Source: Streptoalloteichus tenebrarius (lineage in GTDB: Bacteria > Actinomycetota > Actinomycetes > Mycobacteriales > Pseudonocardiaceae). From it: a stretch of 64,000 nt of DNA. The notes under the pieces are model-generated. The model was not told the DNA's origin. It saw nothing but the letters and a program-made list of their open reading frames with translations, and made no database searches. Position numbers and translations under genes: made by a program. Shown one piece after another: positions 9,088 through 16,803 of this stretch. Location of the stretch: assembly GCF_024171885.1 (NCBI RefSeq), contig NZ_JAMTCP010000013.1, positions 62,001-126,000 of the forward strand. The letters run 5' to 3'. Each line of letters begins with the position of its first letter. The stretch's first letter is position 1.

Positions 9088-9118
9088 TGCCCGGCCCCGT
9101 GTTCTTCGGGGCCGGGCA
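9088..9118 (+). terminator. Terminator after DUF4430-like gene
   Basis: 12-bp perfect stem TGCCCGGCCCCG / CGGGGCCGGGCA with a 7-nt loop TGTTCTT, starting 20 nt after the stop codon. Confidence 0.85.
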
Positions 9119-9208
9119 TAGCCGTGTGAGGGCGGGCCAGGTTCCGCCGTGGTCTCGGGTGGGGTGAAGGTTGGCGGACGGTTGGTGTGGGGGAGCGCGG
9201 GGGCGGAG

Positions 9209-9317
9209 TTGTCCACAGGCGACCGAGTTGTCCACAGCTCGCGTTCTTGCCCCTGCGGCGGCCCGGCCGTGGGCGATAGGCTGTCCTGGGGTCGCCCCCC
9301 AGGGCGGGAGGGGGCTG
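9209..9317 (+). repeat. 109-bp DnaA-box element, copy 1
   Basis: Two perfect actinobacterial DnaA boxes TTGTCCACA at 9209-9217 and 9228-9236 (19 bp apart), 40 bp of unrelated sequence, TAGGCTG at 9277, then TCGCCCCCCAGGGCGGG and a GCCCCC...GGGGGC hairpin ending GGGGGCTG at 9317. The same layout with the same length occurs twice more in inverted orientation at 20603-20711 and 20796-20904. The remainder of 9122-9451 holds no gene; a GGTAAGAGGAGAAG stretch follows the element. Confidence 0.75.
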
Positions 9318-9451
9318 ACCTGAGGTAAGAGGAGAAGACGGGCGGTGTTCCCGCCTCGGCGCGGTGCTGCGGGCGATCAGTCAGGCCGTGTGGCGGATGT
9401 CGTACACCCGCGTTGTCGGCTTCCCGTGATCTTCGTCTGTAGCGTGGTGGC

Positions 9452-10207
9452 GTGGACTTCGACGCCGTGATCGACCAGGCCCTGCGCAGCGACCTCGAAG
9501 GGTGGGACTTCGACGCGTTCTTCGCCGGGCGCTACACCGAGACCCCGCCGTCCTGGGACTTCGCCGAACTGGTGCGCGCCCGCATCCCGGAGGTGGACTC
9601 GCTGCTCGACCTCGGCACCGGGGGCGGGGAGCTGCTCGCCTCGCTCGCGCCGCTGCCGGCCCGCACCGCCGCCACCGAGGGTTTCGCGCCGAACGTGCCC
9701 GTCGCCAGGGCGAACCTGGAGCCGCTGGGCGTCGAGGTCGTCGACGTCACCGACGAGGACGAGGACCACCTGCCGTTCCCGGACGGCTCGTTCGCCCTCG
9801 TCTCCTCCCGGCACGAGTCCTACGACCCCGAGGAGATCCGGCGCGTGCTCGCGCCGGGCGGGACGTTCCTCACCCAGCAGGTCGGCGGGCGCGACCTGGA
9901 GGAGCTGAACGCGGCCCTGGGCGCGCCGCCCCACGGCTACCGCGAGTGGACGCTGGACGCGGCCGTGGCCGAGCTGGAGGCCGCGGACTTCGAGATCCTC
10001 GACCGGCGCGAGGAGCGGCCCGTCGCGACCTTCACCGACGTCGGCGCGGTGGTGTCGTTCCTGCGGATCGCCCCATGGCAGGTCCCGGACTTCGACGTGG
10101 ACCAGTACCGCGACCGGTTGCGCGAGCTGCACGAGCGGATGGACCGCGACGTGCCGTTGGAGGTCCACACGCACCGGTTCCTGATCGTGGCACGCCCCCG
10201 GCCCTGA
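9452..10207 (+). CDS. Class I SAM-dependent methyltransferase
   Basis: 251 residues from GTG 9452 (VDFDAVIDQ). Motif I is LLDLGTGGGELLASL near residue 50, followed by the acidic loop TEGFAPNV and a post-I DVTDEDEDHLPFPDGSFALVSSRH segment. The C-terminus (LEVHTHRFLIVARPRP) is typical of small-molecule or rRNA-type methyltransferases annotated only by fold. The substrate is unknown. It stands alone, with a hairpin 64 bp downstream. Confidence 0.85.
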   Translation: MDFDAVIDQALRSDLEGWDFDAFFAGRYTETPPSWDFAELVRARIPEVDSLLDLGTGGGELLASLAPLPARTAATEGFAPNVPVARANLEPLGVEVVDVTDEDEDHLPFPDGSFALVSSRHESYDPEEIRRVLAPGGTFLTQQVGGRDLEELNAALGAPPHGYREWTLDAAVAELEAADFEILDRREERPVATFTDVGAVVSFLRIAPWQVPDFDVDQYRDRLRELHERMDRDVPLEVHTHRFLIVARPRP

Positions 10208-10270
10208 GCCACTCGGCCCGGCCCAGTCCGGTCGGTCCCTTCGGTCGGTCGGTCCGTTCGGTCGGTCCGG

Positions 10271-10305
10271 CCGGCCGGCCCAGTTCGAACGGACTGGCCG
10301 GCCGG
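10271..10305 (+). terminator. Bulged GC hairpin in GGCCGG-rich spacer
   Basis: CCGGCCGGCC(C)AGT pairs with ACTGGCCGGCCGG around a loop of about 9 nt. It lies in a low-complexity run of GGTCGGTC/CCGGCC repeats (10208-10325) after the methyltransferase. Probably its terminator. Confidence 0.5.
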
Positions 10306-10362
10306 TCCGGGCCGGCCCAATCCGTTCGGAGGGGGTGTCCGCCGCCGGTTAGGCTCGTCGAC

Positions 10363-11121
10363 GTGCTTCCCGAGGTGACCGCGCTGCGGTACGTGACACC
10401 GCTCCGCGAGGGCGGGTCCCTGCCAGGAGTGATCGAGACCGACGATCTCGGAACCTACGTCGTGAAGTTCCGTGGCGCCGGCCAGGGACCGAAGGCGCTG
10501 GTGGCCGAGGTGATCGGCGCCGAGCTGGCCCGCCGGCTCGGCCTGCGCACGCCCGAGCTGGCGCTGGTCGACCTGGACCCCGCGCTGGCGCCGGCCGAGC
10601 CGGACCAGGAGGTGCAGGACCTGCTGCGGGCCAGCGCGGGGCGCAACCTCGGCGTGGACTTCCTGCCGGGAGCCCTCGGCTTCGACGCGGTGTCCTTCGC
10701 GCCCGACCCCGAGCTGGCCGCCAGGGTGGTCTGGCTCGACGGGCTCATCGGCAACGTCGACCGGAGCTGGCGCAATCCGAACCTGCTGGTGTGGCACGGC
10801 GAGCTCTGGCTGATCGACCACGGCGCTTCGCTGATCTTCCACCACAACTGGCGGAACGCGGAGCAGGCGGCGCGCCGCCCCTACGACGCCGGCGACCACG
10901 CGCTCGCGCCCTTCGTCAGGGATCTGTCCGCTGTGGACCGTGAGCTGTCGGCGCTGGTCACCCCGGACCTGCTCGACGAGGTCGTCGCGCTGGTCCCCGA
11001 CGAGTGGCTGGCCGACGAGCCCGGGTTCGACGGGGTCGACGCGGTGCGGGCGGCCTACGTCCGCCACCTCGCCGAGCGCGCGTCGTCCTCCACCGTCTGG
11101 CTGCCGGAGGTGGCGGCATGA
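10363..11121 (+). CDS. HipA-like kinase family protein
   Basis: 252 residues from GTG 10363 (VLPEVTALRYVTPLREGGSLPG), a start that matches the usual beginning of this actinobacterial family. Kinase features in HipA order: YVVKFRG (ATP-binding lysine), AEVIGAELARRLGL, then WLDGLIGNVDRSWRNPNLL with the catalytic Asp and Asn, and IDHGASL in the place of DFG. It is far shorter than E. coli HipA (about 440 residues) and lacks the N-subdomain 1. The ATGA overlap with a DUF3037 gene indicates translational coupling, so the two products probably act together. The target is unknown. Confidence 0.82.
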   Translation: MLPEVTALRYVTPLREGGSLPGVIETDDLGTYVVKFRGAGQGPKALVAEVIGAELARRLGLRTPELALVDLDPALAPAEPDQEVQDLLRASAGRNLGVDFLPGALGFDAVSFAPDPELAARVVWLDGLIGNVDRSWRNPNLLVWHGELWLIDHGASLIFHHNWRNAEQAARRPYDAGDHALAPFVRDLSAVDRELSALVTPDLLDEVVALVPDEWLADEPGFDGVDAVRAAYVRHLAERASSSTVWLPEVAA

Positions 11122-11531
11122 GCGTGAACCAGCAGGGTCGGCCCGAGGGTCGGCGCAGCCCCTTCGAGTACGCGGTCATCCAGCTCGTGCCGAGGATCGA
11201 GCGCAACGAGCGGATCAACGTCGGCGTCCTGCTCTACTGCCAGGCCGGCGACTTCCTGGCCGCCAGGACGCACCTCGTCCCGGACAGGGTGCGCGCGCTG
11301 GACTCCACTGTGGACGTCGACGCGGTGCGGGCCGCCCTCGACGCCGTGGAGCGGACCTGCGTCGGAGGGGAGGGGGGCGGCCCCGCGGGCAGCCACATGA
11401 CGCCGGGGCAGCGGTTCCGCTGGTTGACCGCGCCGCGCAGCACCATCCTCCAGGCCGGCCCGGTGCACACCGGGCTGACCGCCGACCCGGAGGCGGAACT
11501 CGAACGGCTGCTGGACGTCCTCGTGCGCTGA
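11118..11531 (+). CDS. DUF3037 family protein
   Basis: 137 residues from ATG 11118, overlapping the kinase stop by 4 bp. The family signature is FEYAVIQLVPRIERNERINVGVLLYC near residues 17-42, followed by a GQRFRWLTAPRSTILQ block. The role of DUF3037 is not known to me; it regularly follows HipA-like kinases. The pair could be kinase and regulator or substrate. Confidence 0.8.
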   Translation: MSVNQQGRPEGRRSPFEYAVIQLVPRIERNERINVGVLLYCQAGDFLAARTHLVPDRVRALDSTVDVDAVRAALDAVERTCVGGEGGGPAGSHMTPGQRFRWLTAPRSTILQAGPVHTGLTADPEAELERLLDVLVR

Positions 11532-11624
11532 CTGTCCCAAGTGGACGGTGAGCGTTCTGTGGTCGACCCGGCCCGCGTGACCTCACTCGGGCCGCCATCC
11601 TGACCCATCGGTGCGCTTGTCGCG

Positions 11625-11717
11625 CTTCCCGTTGACCGTGGCCGGAGTCGCCGTGCTTCCCAGTGACCGTGGTCGAGGTCGCCGTGCTTCCCAGTAACCA
11701 TGGCCGAGGTCGCCTTG
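11625..11717. repeat. Three 31-bp tandem repeats
   Basis: Units at 11625-11655, 11656-11686 and 11687-11717 all start CTTCCC and contain GACCGTGG.CG.GGTCGCC with a few substitutions. They lie in the gene-free spacer 11532-12034. No open frame across them looks coding. Confidence 0.8.
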
Positions 11718-11722
11718 TGTCG

Positions 11723-11758
11723 CTCCTGCTCCCGGTCTCTTACGGCCGGGAGCAGGAG
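11723..11758. terminator. Hairpin in spacer after DUF3037 gene
   Basis: Perfect 13-bp stem CTCCTGCTCCCGG / CCGGGAGCAGGAG with a 10-nt loop. About 190 bp after the DUF3037 stop. It may end that transcript, or one arising in the tandem repeat. Confidence 0.6.
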
Positions 11759-11951
11759 GACGGCGGCGTTCCCCGCCGACCGGGCGGACGAGCCGGGGGT
11801 CCGCCAGACGGCGGTTGACGGGGCCGGCACAGGGCCACGTGTCAGGACCGGAGCGCCCTCGGCCTCCTCGCCAGTGCCTCCAGGGTTTCCGCGCAAGATC
11901 AGTCACGGTCAACAGGGGCGTGCCGTGATCGGTGATCTTGTTTTAGTCTGG

Positions 11952-11981
11952 CGGTCCTCCCGGTGACCTCCGGGAGGACCG
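11952..11981 (+). promoter_or_regulatory. Leader hairpin before TenA-like gene
   Basis: Perfect 12-bp stem CGGTCCTCCCGG / CCGGGAGGACCG with a 6-nt loop, 53 nt upstream of the ATG at 12035. A GATCTTGTTTTAGTCTG AT-rich segment precedes it. It could be a 5' UTR structure or an operator. I do not see a TPP riboswitch consensus. Confidence 0.45.
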
Positions 11982-12034
11982 ACGACGTCCGAGCACGGCG
12001 CGCCCGCGGCGCGCGGAGGCGGGAGCGCGACACG

Positions 12035-12694
12035 ATGACCCGTTCGGCCCGTGACCTGCTGGCGACGATCCGGCGCGAGCTCACCCACGAGGAGGGAGCC
12101 AACCGCCTGGTCCCCCTGGTGGCGACGGGGCGCGCGCCCCTGTCCGTGGTCGCCGCCCTCGCCGCCGAGCAACACCACGTGATCTCCAGCGACTGGAGCA
12201 GCTTCCTCGCGCTCGCCGCCAGGGCGACCGACCCGAGGGCCAGGGAGTACTTCACCGGGCTCGCCCAGGGCGAGGGCGTCGCCCTGGCCCGCCTCGCCGA
12301 CCTCGCCGTCGCCTGCGGCCTGGTCCCGGCGACGCTGTCCGAGCACGAGCCCACGCCCGGCTGCCAGGGCTACCCCTCGTACCTGGCCTGGCTCGCGCTC
12401 AACGGCGAGCCCCACGCCGTCGTGCTCGCCCTCGCCGTCAACTTCGCCGCGTGGGGCGCGTACTGCGCGACCCTCGGCAAGGCCCTGCGCGAGCACTACG
12501 GGTTCGACGACCGCGCGTGCGGCTTCTTCGACTTCTTCGCCACTCCGGCGCCGGAGATGGAGGACCAGGCGCTCGCGGTCGTGCAGTCCGCGCTCGACGC
12601 CGGGCAGGACCTCACCCTGGCCCGCCGGTACGCGCGGATGCTCCAGGACTACGAGCTGATGTTCTGGAACACCCTGGCCGACCAGGCCGGCTGA
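12035..12694 (+). CDS. TenA/PqqC-like (haem-oxygenase fold) protein
   Basis: 219 residues from ATG 12035 (GGAGGCGGGAG upstream; an earlier in-frame start at 11963 would run through the leader hairpin). All-helical, with RLVPLVATGRAPLSVVAALAAEQHHV, SYLAWLALNGEPHAVVLALAVNFAAWGAYC and FFDFFATPAPEMEDQAL, the pattern of the TENA/THI-4/PqqC superfamily. Family members hydrolyse thiamin breakdown products, but the annotation is by fold only and the catalytic Cys is not certain here. No thiamin genes are nearby. Confidence 0.65.
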   Translation: MTRSARDLLATIRRELTHEEGANRLVPLVATGRAPLSVVAALAAEQHHVISSDWSSFLALAARATDPRAREYFTGLAQGEGVALARLADLAVACGLVPATLSEHEPTPGCQGYPSYLAWLALNGEPHAVVLALAVNFAAWGAYCATLGKALREHYGFDDRACGFFDFFATPAPEMEDQALAVVQSALDAGQDLTLARRYARMLQDYELMFWNTLADQAG

Positions 12695-12757
12695 ACCCCC
12701 CGCCGAGCCCGGCTGGTCGTCGCGCGTGCCGTCGCGCCGTCGTGGTTGTCTGGGCGC

Positions 12758-13372
12758 ATGACGACCGAGGCCGTGACCCGTCGACACGCCTACGCCGAGG
12801 CGGGGCGCGCCTTCCGCGACCTGGTCAGCCAGGTCGGACCGGACGGCTGGCGCCGCCGGGCGTTGGGTGAGTGGACGGTCCTCGACCTGGTGGGACACAC
12901 CAGCCGCGCGCTCGCGACCGTCGAGACCGCGTTGTCCCGACCGGCCACCCGCGTCGAGCTGGCCGACCCGGTCGCGTACTACCGCGCGGCCTCGGCGATC
13001 GACCAGGGCGAGGTCGCGGAGCGGGGCAGGGACGCCGGGCGCGCCCTCGGCGGCGACCCGGCGGGGGCGGTGGCGGAGCTGTGCGACCGCGTCCTCGTGC
13101 TGGTGGCCCGCACACCCGACGACACCGGCGTCACCACCCGGCTCGGCGGCATGCGGCTGATCGACTACCTGCCCACCCGGACCTTCGAGCTGGCCGTGCA
13201 CACCCGCGACCTCGCCACCGCCCTCGCCCTGCCGGCCCCCGACACCCCGTTGGCGCTCCACGAGAGCCTGCGGCTGGCGGCGGACCTGGCCTTCGCGGCC
13301 GGGCGCGGGGAACAGGCCCTCCTCGCGCTCACCGGCCGCCACCCTCTCCCGCCGGGCTTCTCGGTCCTCTGA
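12758..13372 (+). CDS. Mycothiol-dependent maleylpyruvate isomerase-fold protein
   Basis: 204 residues from ATG 12758. DinB-like four-helix domain with the family's metal-site pattern: WTVLDLVGHTSRALATVE (first His) and FELAVHTRDLATAL (later His) near residue 145. Such proteins use mycothiol, the actinobacterial thiol, or act as metal-dependent transferases. The specific reaction is unknown. It sits 64 bp after the TenA-like gene and may be cotranscribed. Confidence 0.75.
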   Translation: MTTEAVTRRHAYAEAGRAFRDLVSQVGPDGWRRRALGEWTVLDLVGHTSRALATVETALSRPATRVELADPVAYYRAASAIDQGEVAERGRDAGRALGGDPAGAVAELCDRVLVLVARTPDDTGVTTRLGGMRLIDYLPTRTFELAVHTRDLATALALPAPDTPLALHESLRLAADLAFAAGRGEQALLALTGRHPLPPGFSVL

Positions 13373-13543
13373 GGTCCGCTCGGCACGGGCACGCGAAGTG
13401 TTCCCCTGGCTGACAGCGGCGGTGGACCGCCTGCCCTGCCTGCGCCTGCCCGCCCGGCACGAAGGGGACCCTGTCGGAGAGCGGCGGTGGCACCGCCAGC
13501 CCGCCAGCCCGTCCGCCCGCCAGCCAAGATCGAAGGCTGCCTA

Positions 13544-13619
13544 CAGCCCTGTAGTAGGGGGTCCCCCCATCTCAAACGTCGCATGGGGGACTGACAAAAA
13601 GGCCATGCGTGGTGTCCCC
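13544..13619 (-). repeat. 76-bp direct repeat, copy 1
   Basis: Starts CAGCCCTGTAGTAGGGGG and includes TCCCCCCAT...ATGGGGGA able to pair around a 12-nt loop, then GACAAAAAGGCCAT. The first 30 bases are identical to copy 2 at 13766; overall identity is about 85 percent. On the minus strand it ends with a T5 run. It lies in the gene-free spacer 13373-14155. Confidence 0.75.
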
Positions 13620-13765
13620 CGGACAGGCGGATCTGGGGAAGACCCCTCAGGCGGGTGGCTGCGCGAGGCCAACCCGAGGCGAACCCCGACGCGGCGCCGA
13701 AGTCCCTCATACCAGGGGGAAATTCCCACGCGATCCGGCCTGGACAGGCGTGATCATTTCGCCTT

Positions 13766-13841
13766 CAGCCCTGTAGTAGGGGGTCCCCCCATCTCGAACA
13801 TCGCACGGGGCACTGACAAAAAAGCCATCGGCGATGTCGCC
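13766..13841 (-). repeat. 76-bp direct repeat, copy 2
   Basis: 222 bp after copy 1. On the minus strand GCGATGTC-type arms (GACATCGCCGATGGC) are followed by TTTTTT, which resembles a small intrinsic terminator. Short minus-strand frames through both copies read like relics (MAFLSVPHATFEMGGPPTTGL and similar), but there is no convincing gene. Confidence 0.75.
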
Positions 13842-14053
13842 TGAACGGATGGACACACCGAACAAGCCCCACCCGGGTGACCACGAAGACCGGATCTCGG
13901 TGCCCACCGGCCCCACGGGGTGATCAAGAGGGAAGCGGATCTCGGTCGCACACGGCCCTGCGCCCCGCGAGGCCTTCGGAGTGAGAACACCCGACGGAGA
14001 GCCAGGGTGAGCCCCCAGAGTGAGCCCCCAGAGTGAGATGCCCGGATTGAGAG

Positions 14054-14137
14054 CCGTCAGATCGAGACCGTCAGATCGAGACCGTCAGATCGAGACCGTC
14101 AGATCGAGACCGTCAGATCGAGACCGTCAGATCGAGA
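14054..14137. repeat. 14-bp tandem repeat, six perfect copies
   Basis: Unit CCGTCAGATCGAGA, six exact copies, then degenerate copies to about 14166 that include the stop codon (TCA) of the minus-strand GGDEF/HD-GYP gene at 14156. The upstream neighbour ends at 13372 on the plus strand, so the repeat lies in a convergent spacer. Confidence 0.9.
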
Positions 14138-14155
14138 TCGCCGGATAGAGAGCCG

Positions 14156-16291
14156 TCAGAGCGAGACACCCGCGTCGCGCTGCGTCGCCGGAGCCTCGGG
14201 CTGGATGCGGCGGAGGTCCCCGACGAGCCCCCGGCGTCGCAGGTCGAGGAAGGCGTCGACCACGTCAGGGTCGAAGTACGTGCCGCGCCGCAGGCGCAGG
14301 CGCGCGCACGCCTCCTCCTCGCTCAGCGCCGGCTGGCCTGGCCGGTTGGAGCGCATGGAGGCCCACGCGTCGCAGACGGCGAGGATGCGCGCCTCCACGC
14401 TGATCTCCGTGCCGGACAGGCCGTCCGGGTAGCCGGCCCCGTCGTAGCGCTCGTGGTGCTGCCGGATCACGTGCGCGACCCCCGCCAGCCCCGGCACGAC
14501 CCTGGTGAGCCGGAACCCGTGTTCGGAGTGCTGCCGCAGCAGCCGCCACTCCTCCTCGGTCAACGGCGTGGTCTTGGTCAGCACCGCCTTGGGCACCACG
14601 ATCTTGCCGATGTCGTGCAGCCGTCCCGCGAGTTCGACCCGGCGGGCGACCGCCGCGTCGTGGCCCAGCTCGACGGCCAGCGCGCCGGCCCACCGGCTGA
14701 TCGCCCGGCTGTGCTCCACCGTGGACAGCATGGCGTCCACCTCGTCGGCCAGCCGGTGCAGGTAGTCGATCAACGCCAGGTCCGCCGCGTCGGTCACCGC
14801 CTCCGTCAGGTCCGGCGGTGGCTGCGGCGGCTCGCCGATCACGACCCGGTCCCTGCCGCCCGCCTTCGCCGCGTACAGGGCCCGGTCGGCCGTGGCGACG
14901 AGGGCCTGCGGCCCGTCGCCGTGGTGCGGGAAGCTCGCGGTGCCGACCGAGACCGTCACCGGGACCCAGGTGTCGGCCCCCACGGTGATCGGGCTGCTGG
15001 CCACCTGGTGCCGCAGGCGCTCGGCGATGCGCTCCAGCTCCTCGCGGCGCGCGCCGGGCACGAGTAACGCGAACTCCTCGCCGCCGTAGCGGGCGAGCAC
15101 GTCGCCGGCCCTGGCGGCGGCCCGCAGCCGTGCCGCGACCTCGATCAGCACCTGGTCGCCGGCGGGGTGCCCGTACCGGTCGTTGATCGACTTGAAGTGG
15201 TCGACGTCGATGATGAACACCGCCAGCGAGCTGTCGCCCCGCCGCGCCCTCGCCACCTCCAGCGGAAGCTGGGCCTCGAAGAAGCGGCGGGTGTGCAGCC
15301 CGGTCAGCCCGTCGGTGATCGCCAGTCGTCGTTGGTCGGCGACCAGCACCGCGAGCCGGGCGATCGTGAGCACGAACAGCGACGCGCACGCCGCCGCGAT
15401 GACCGGGACGTCCCGCAGGGAGCCGCTGGCGTGCTGGAGGAGCAGGGTCGCGGGCGCGACCAGCGCCGCGGCGCACAACGCCACGATGCGCATGGGGCCG
15501 GCGCTGTTCTCCCGGAGCGGGCCGCGCTCGCCCAGCCCGGCCATCGTCGGGTGCAGCGCCGCCGTGCCCAGCGCCAGGTTCCCGCTCAGCCAGATCGCGT
15601 CGAGCCCGTTGCCCGCGTGGTAGGTGCCCGCGAGCTGCTGCATGACGTAGTTGGTGTCCGCCGCGAGGAACGCGACCAGGTTGCCGCTGAGCAGGAAGAA
15701 CGAGACCGGTCGGCGACCGGGTCCCAGGATCAGCCGCAGCGACACGGCCAGCAGGGCCAGGTCCATCATCGGGTAGGCCATCGACGTGACCTTGACGAGC
15801 GTCGGCGCGTGCAGCCGGGCCTGCGGGCCGATCAGGTACAGCCACGACAGCATGCCGGCCACCACGGCGAGCACGGCCGCGTCCAGCACGCCGGGCAGGT
15901 CACGCCCGGGGGAGCGGCGTCGGATGAACAGCACGAGGCCGCCGACGACGAAGGGGTAGTGCCCGAGGTAGAACGGGTCGGCGACCGACGGGAAGGCCGT
16001 GATCCGGAACAGGTAGTGCGAGACGTAGAAGCTCGCGTCGGCGGTCGCGTAGACGAGCTGGCTCAGCCCCAGCAGCAGCCACGGCAGTCGGGGCCGTGGT
16101 CGGTGCCGGGCGACGCCGACGAACACGGCGACGGCGGCCGAGGCGCTGACCAGGCAGTAGACCACGATCCGCACGACGCGCCCCTGCCCGGTCGTCGGGA
16201 TCAGGTAGTAGCCGCCGACCAGGACGAACCCGACGATCAGGTAGACGAGCCAGGCCCGGTTCGCGCCGACACGGGGGTTCCTCGTGCCCAT
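14156..16291 (-). CDS. Membrane GGDEF and HD-GYP cyclic-di-GMP enzyme
   Basis: 711 residues. Residues 15-320 hold about eight to nine membrane segments. A GGDEF domain follows, with the active-site GGEEF at 403-407 and an RxxD (RAGD, 394-397) inhibitory site five residues before it. The C-terminal HD-GYP phosphodiesterase has HDIGK at 559 and HHERYDGAGYPDG at 612. All key residues of both activities are present, so the protein could both make and break c-di-GMP. It starts ATG 16291 (MGTRNPRVGANRAW). It is monocistronic; the downstream end runs into the 14-bp minisatellite. Confidence 0.93.
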   Translation of the reverse strand: MGTRNPRVGANRAWLVYLIVGFVLVGGYYLIPTTGQGRVVRIVVYCLVSASAAVAVFVGVARHRPRPRLPWLLLGLSQLVYATADASFYVSHYLFRITAFPSVADPFYLGHYPFVVGGLVLFIRRRSPGRDLPGVLDAAVLAVVAGMLSWLYLIGPQARLHAPTLVKVTSMAYPMMDLALLAVSLRLILGPGRRPVSFFLLSGNLVAFLAADTNYVMQQLAGTYHAGNGLDAIWLSGNLALGTAALHPTMAGLGERGPLRENSAGPMRIVALCAAALVAPATLLLQHASGSLRDVPVIAAACASLFVLTIARLAVLVADQRRLAITDGLTGLHTRRFFEAQLPLEVARARRGDSSLAVFIIDVDHFKSINDRYGHPAGDQVLIEVAARLRAAARAGDVLARYGGEEFALLVPGARREELERIAERLRHQVASSPITVGADTWVPVTVSVGTASFPHHGDGPQALVATADRALYAAKAGGRDRVVIGEPPQPPPDLTEAVTDAADLALIDYLHRLADEVDAMLSTVEHSRAISRWAGALAVELGHDAAVARRVELAGRLHDIGKIVVPKAVLTKTTPLTEEEWRLLRQHSEHGFRLTRVVPGLAGVAHVIRQHHERYDGAGYPDGLSGTEISVEARILAVCDAWASMRSNRPGQPALSEEEACARLRLRRGTYFDPDVVDAFLDLRRRGLVGDLRRIQPEAPATQRDAGVSL

Positions 16292-16803
16292 ACGCCCCTC
16301 TCATCCACCGCGGCCCGGGAGCCGGCGCCCGCCGCGCGTGCGCGGGGGTGGTGGTCGCGCGTGGCGGCACGGTCCGCGCCGCGCCGCCCGCCCCGGTGTC
16401 CACGGCCCGACCTCCCGCGCCACCGCGGGTGGGGGTGATCGCCGTGTCCCACGGCTCCCGACGGTTGTTCCCCATCGAGGGCGATCATGCCTTACACCTG
16501 ACAACGATGTGGTTGGAGTCCGGTTCCCACGGGCCAGGTGGTCCGGCTGAGCATTTTGCGCCCGCAAGGAATTCGACGATACGTGGTCAGATTTCCCGCG
16601 AGCCGTTGCTCCGCGTGCCGATCACACCTCGCCGATGTGGTCTGTCACACGCCTGTCGTCGTGATCGCTTCGGCGTGGCGTCGCGATCCGGGCGAAGGGA
16701 AGCGAACCGTTTCCGTGGCACCACGGCGCTCTCCACCCTCCAGAGAGGACACCTCCCGGAGAGGACACCTCCCGGAGAGGAACCTCCAGGGAAGGAGAAG
16801 TCC
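16292..16803. other. Gene-free spacer with 16-bp tandem repeat
   Basis: 512 bp with no frame of coding character. Just past the helicase stop, units of GAGAGGACACCTCCCG occur at 16743-16758 and 16759-16774, with a diverged third at 16775-16790. The stretch 16470-16700 is less GC-rich and should hold the promoter of the GGDEF/HD-GYP gene. Confidence 0.6.

Noticed and set aside
11700-11966. 88-codon frame in the spacer before the TenA-like gene
   Set aside because: Covers hairpin and repeat sequence, Arg/Pro-rich, no conserved features.
13541-13990. Short minus-strand frames reading MAFLSVPHATFEMGG and similar
   Set aside because: They arise from the two 76-bp repeats and have no ribosome sites; treated as repeats.
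14054-14137. 14-bp repeats as a CRISPR array
   Set aside because: Units are directly adjacent with no spacers, and no cas genes are present.
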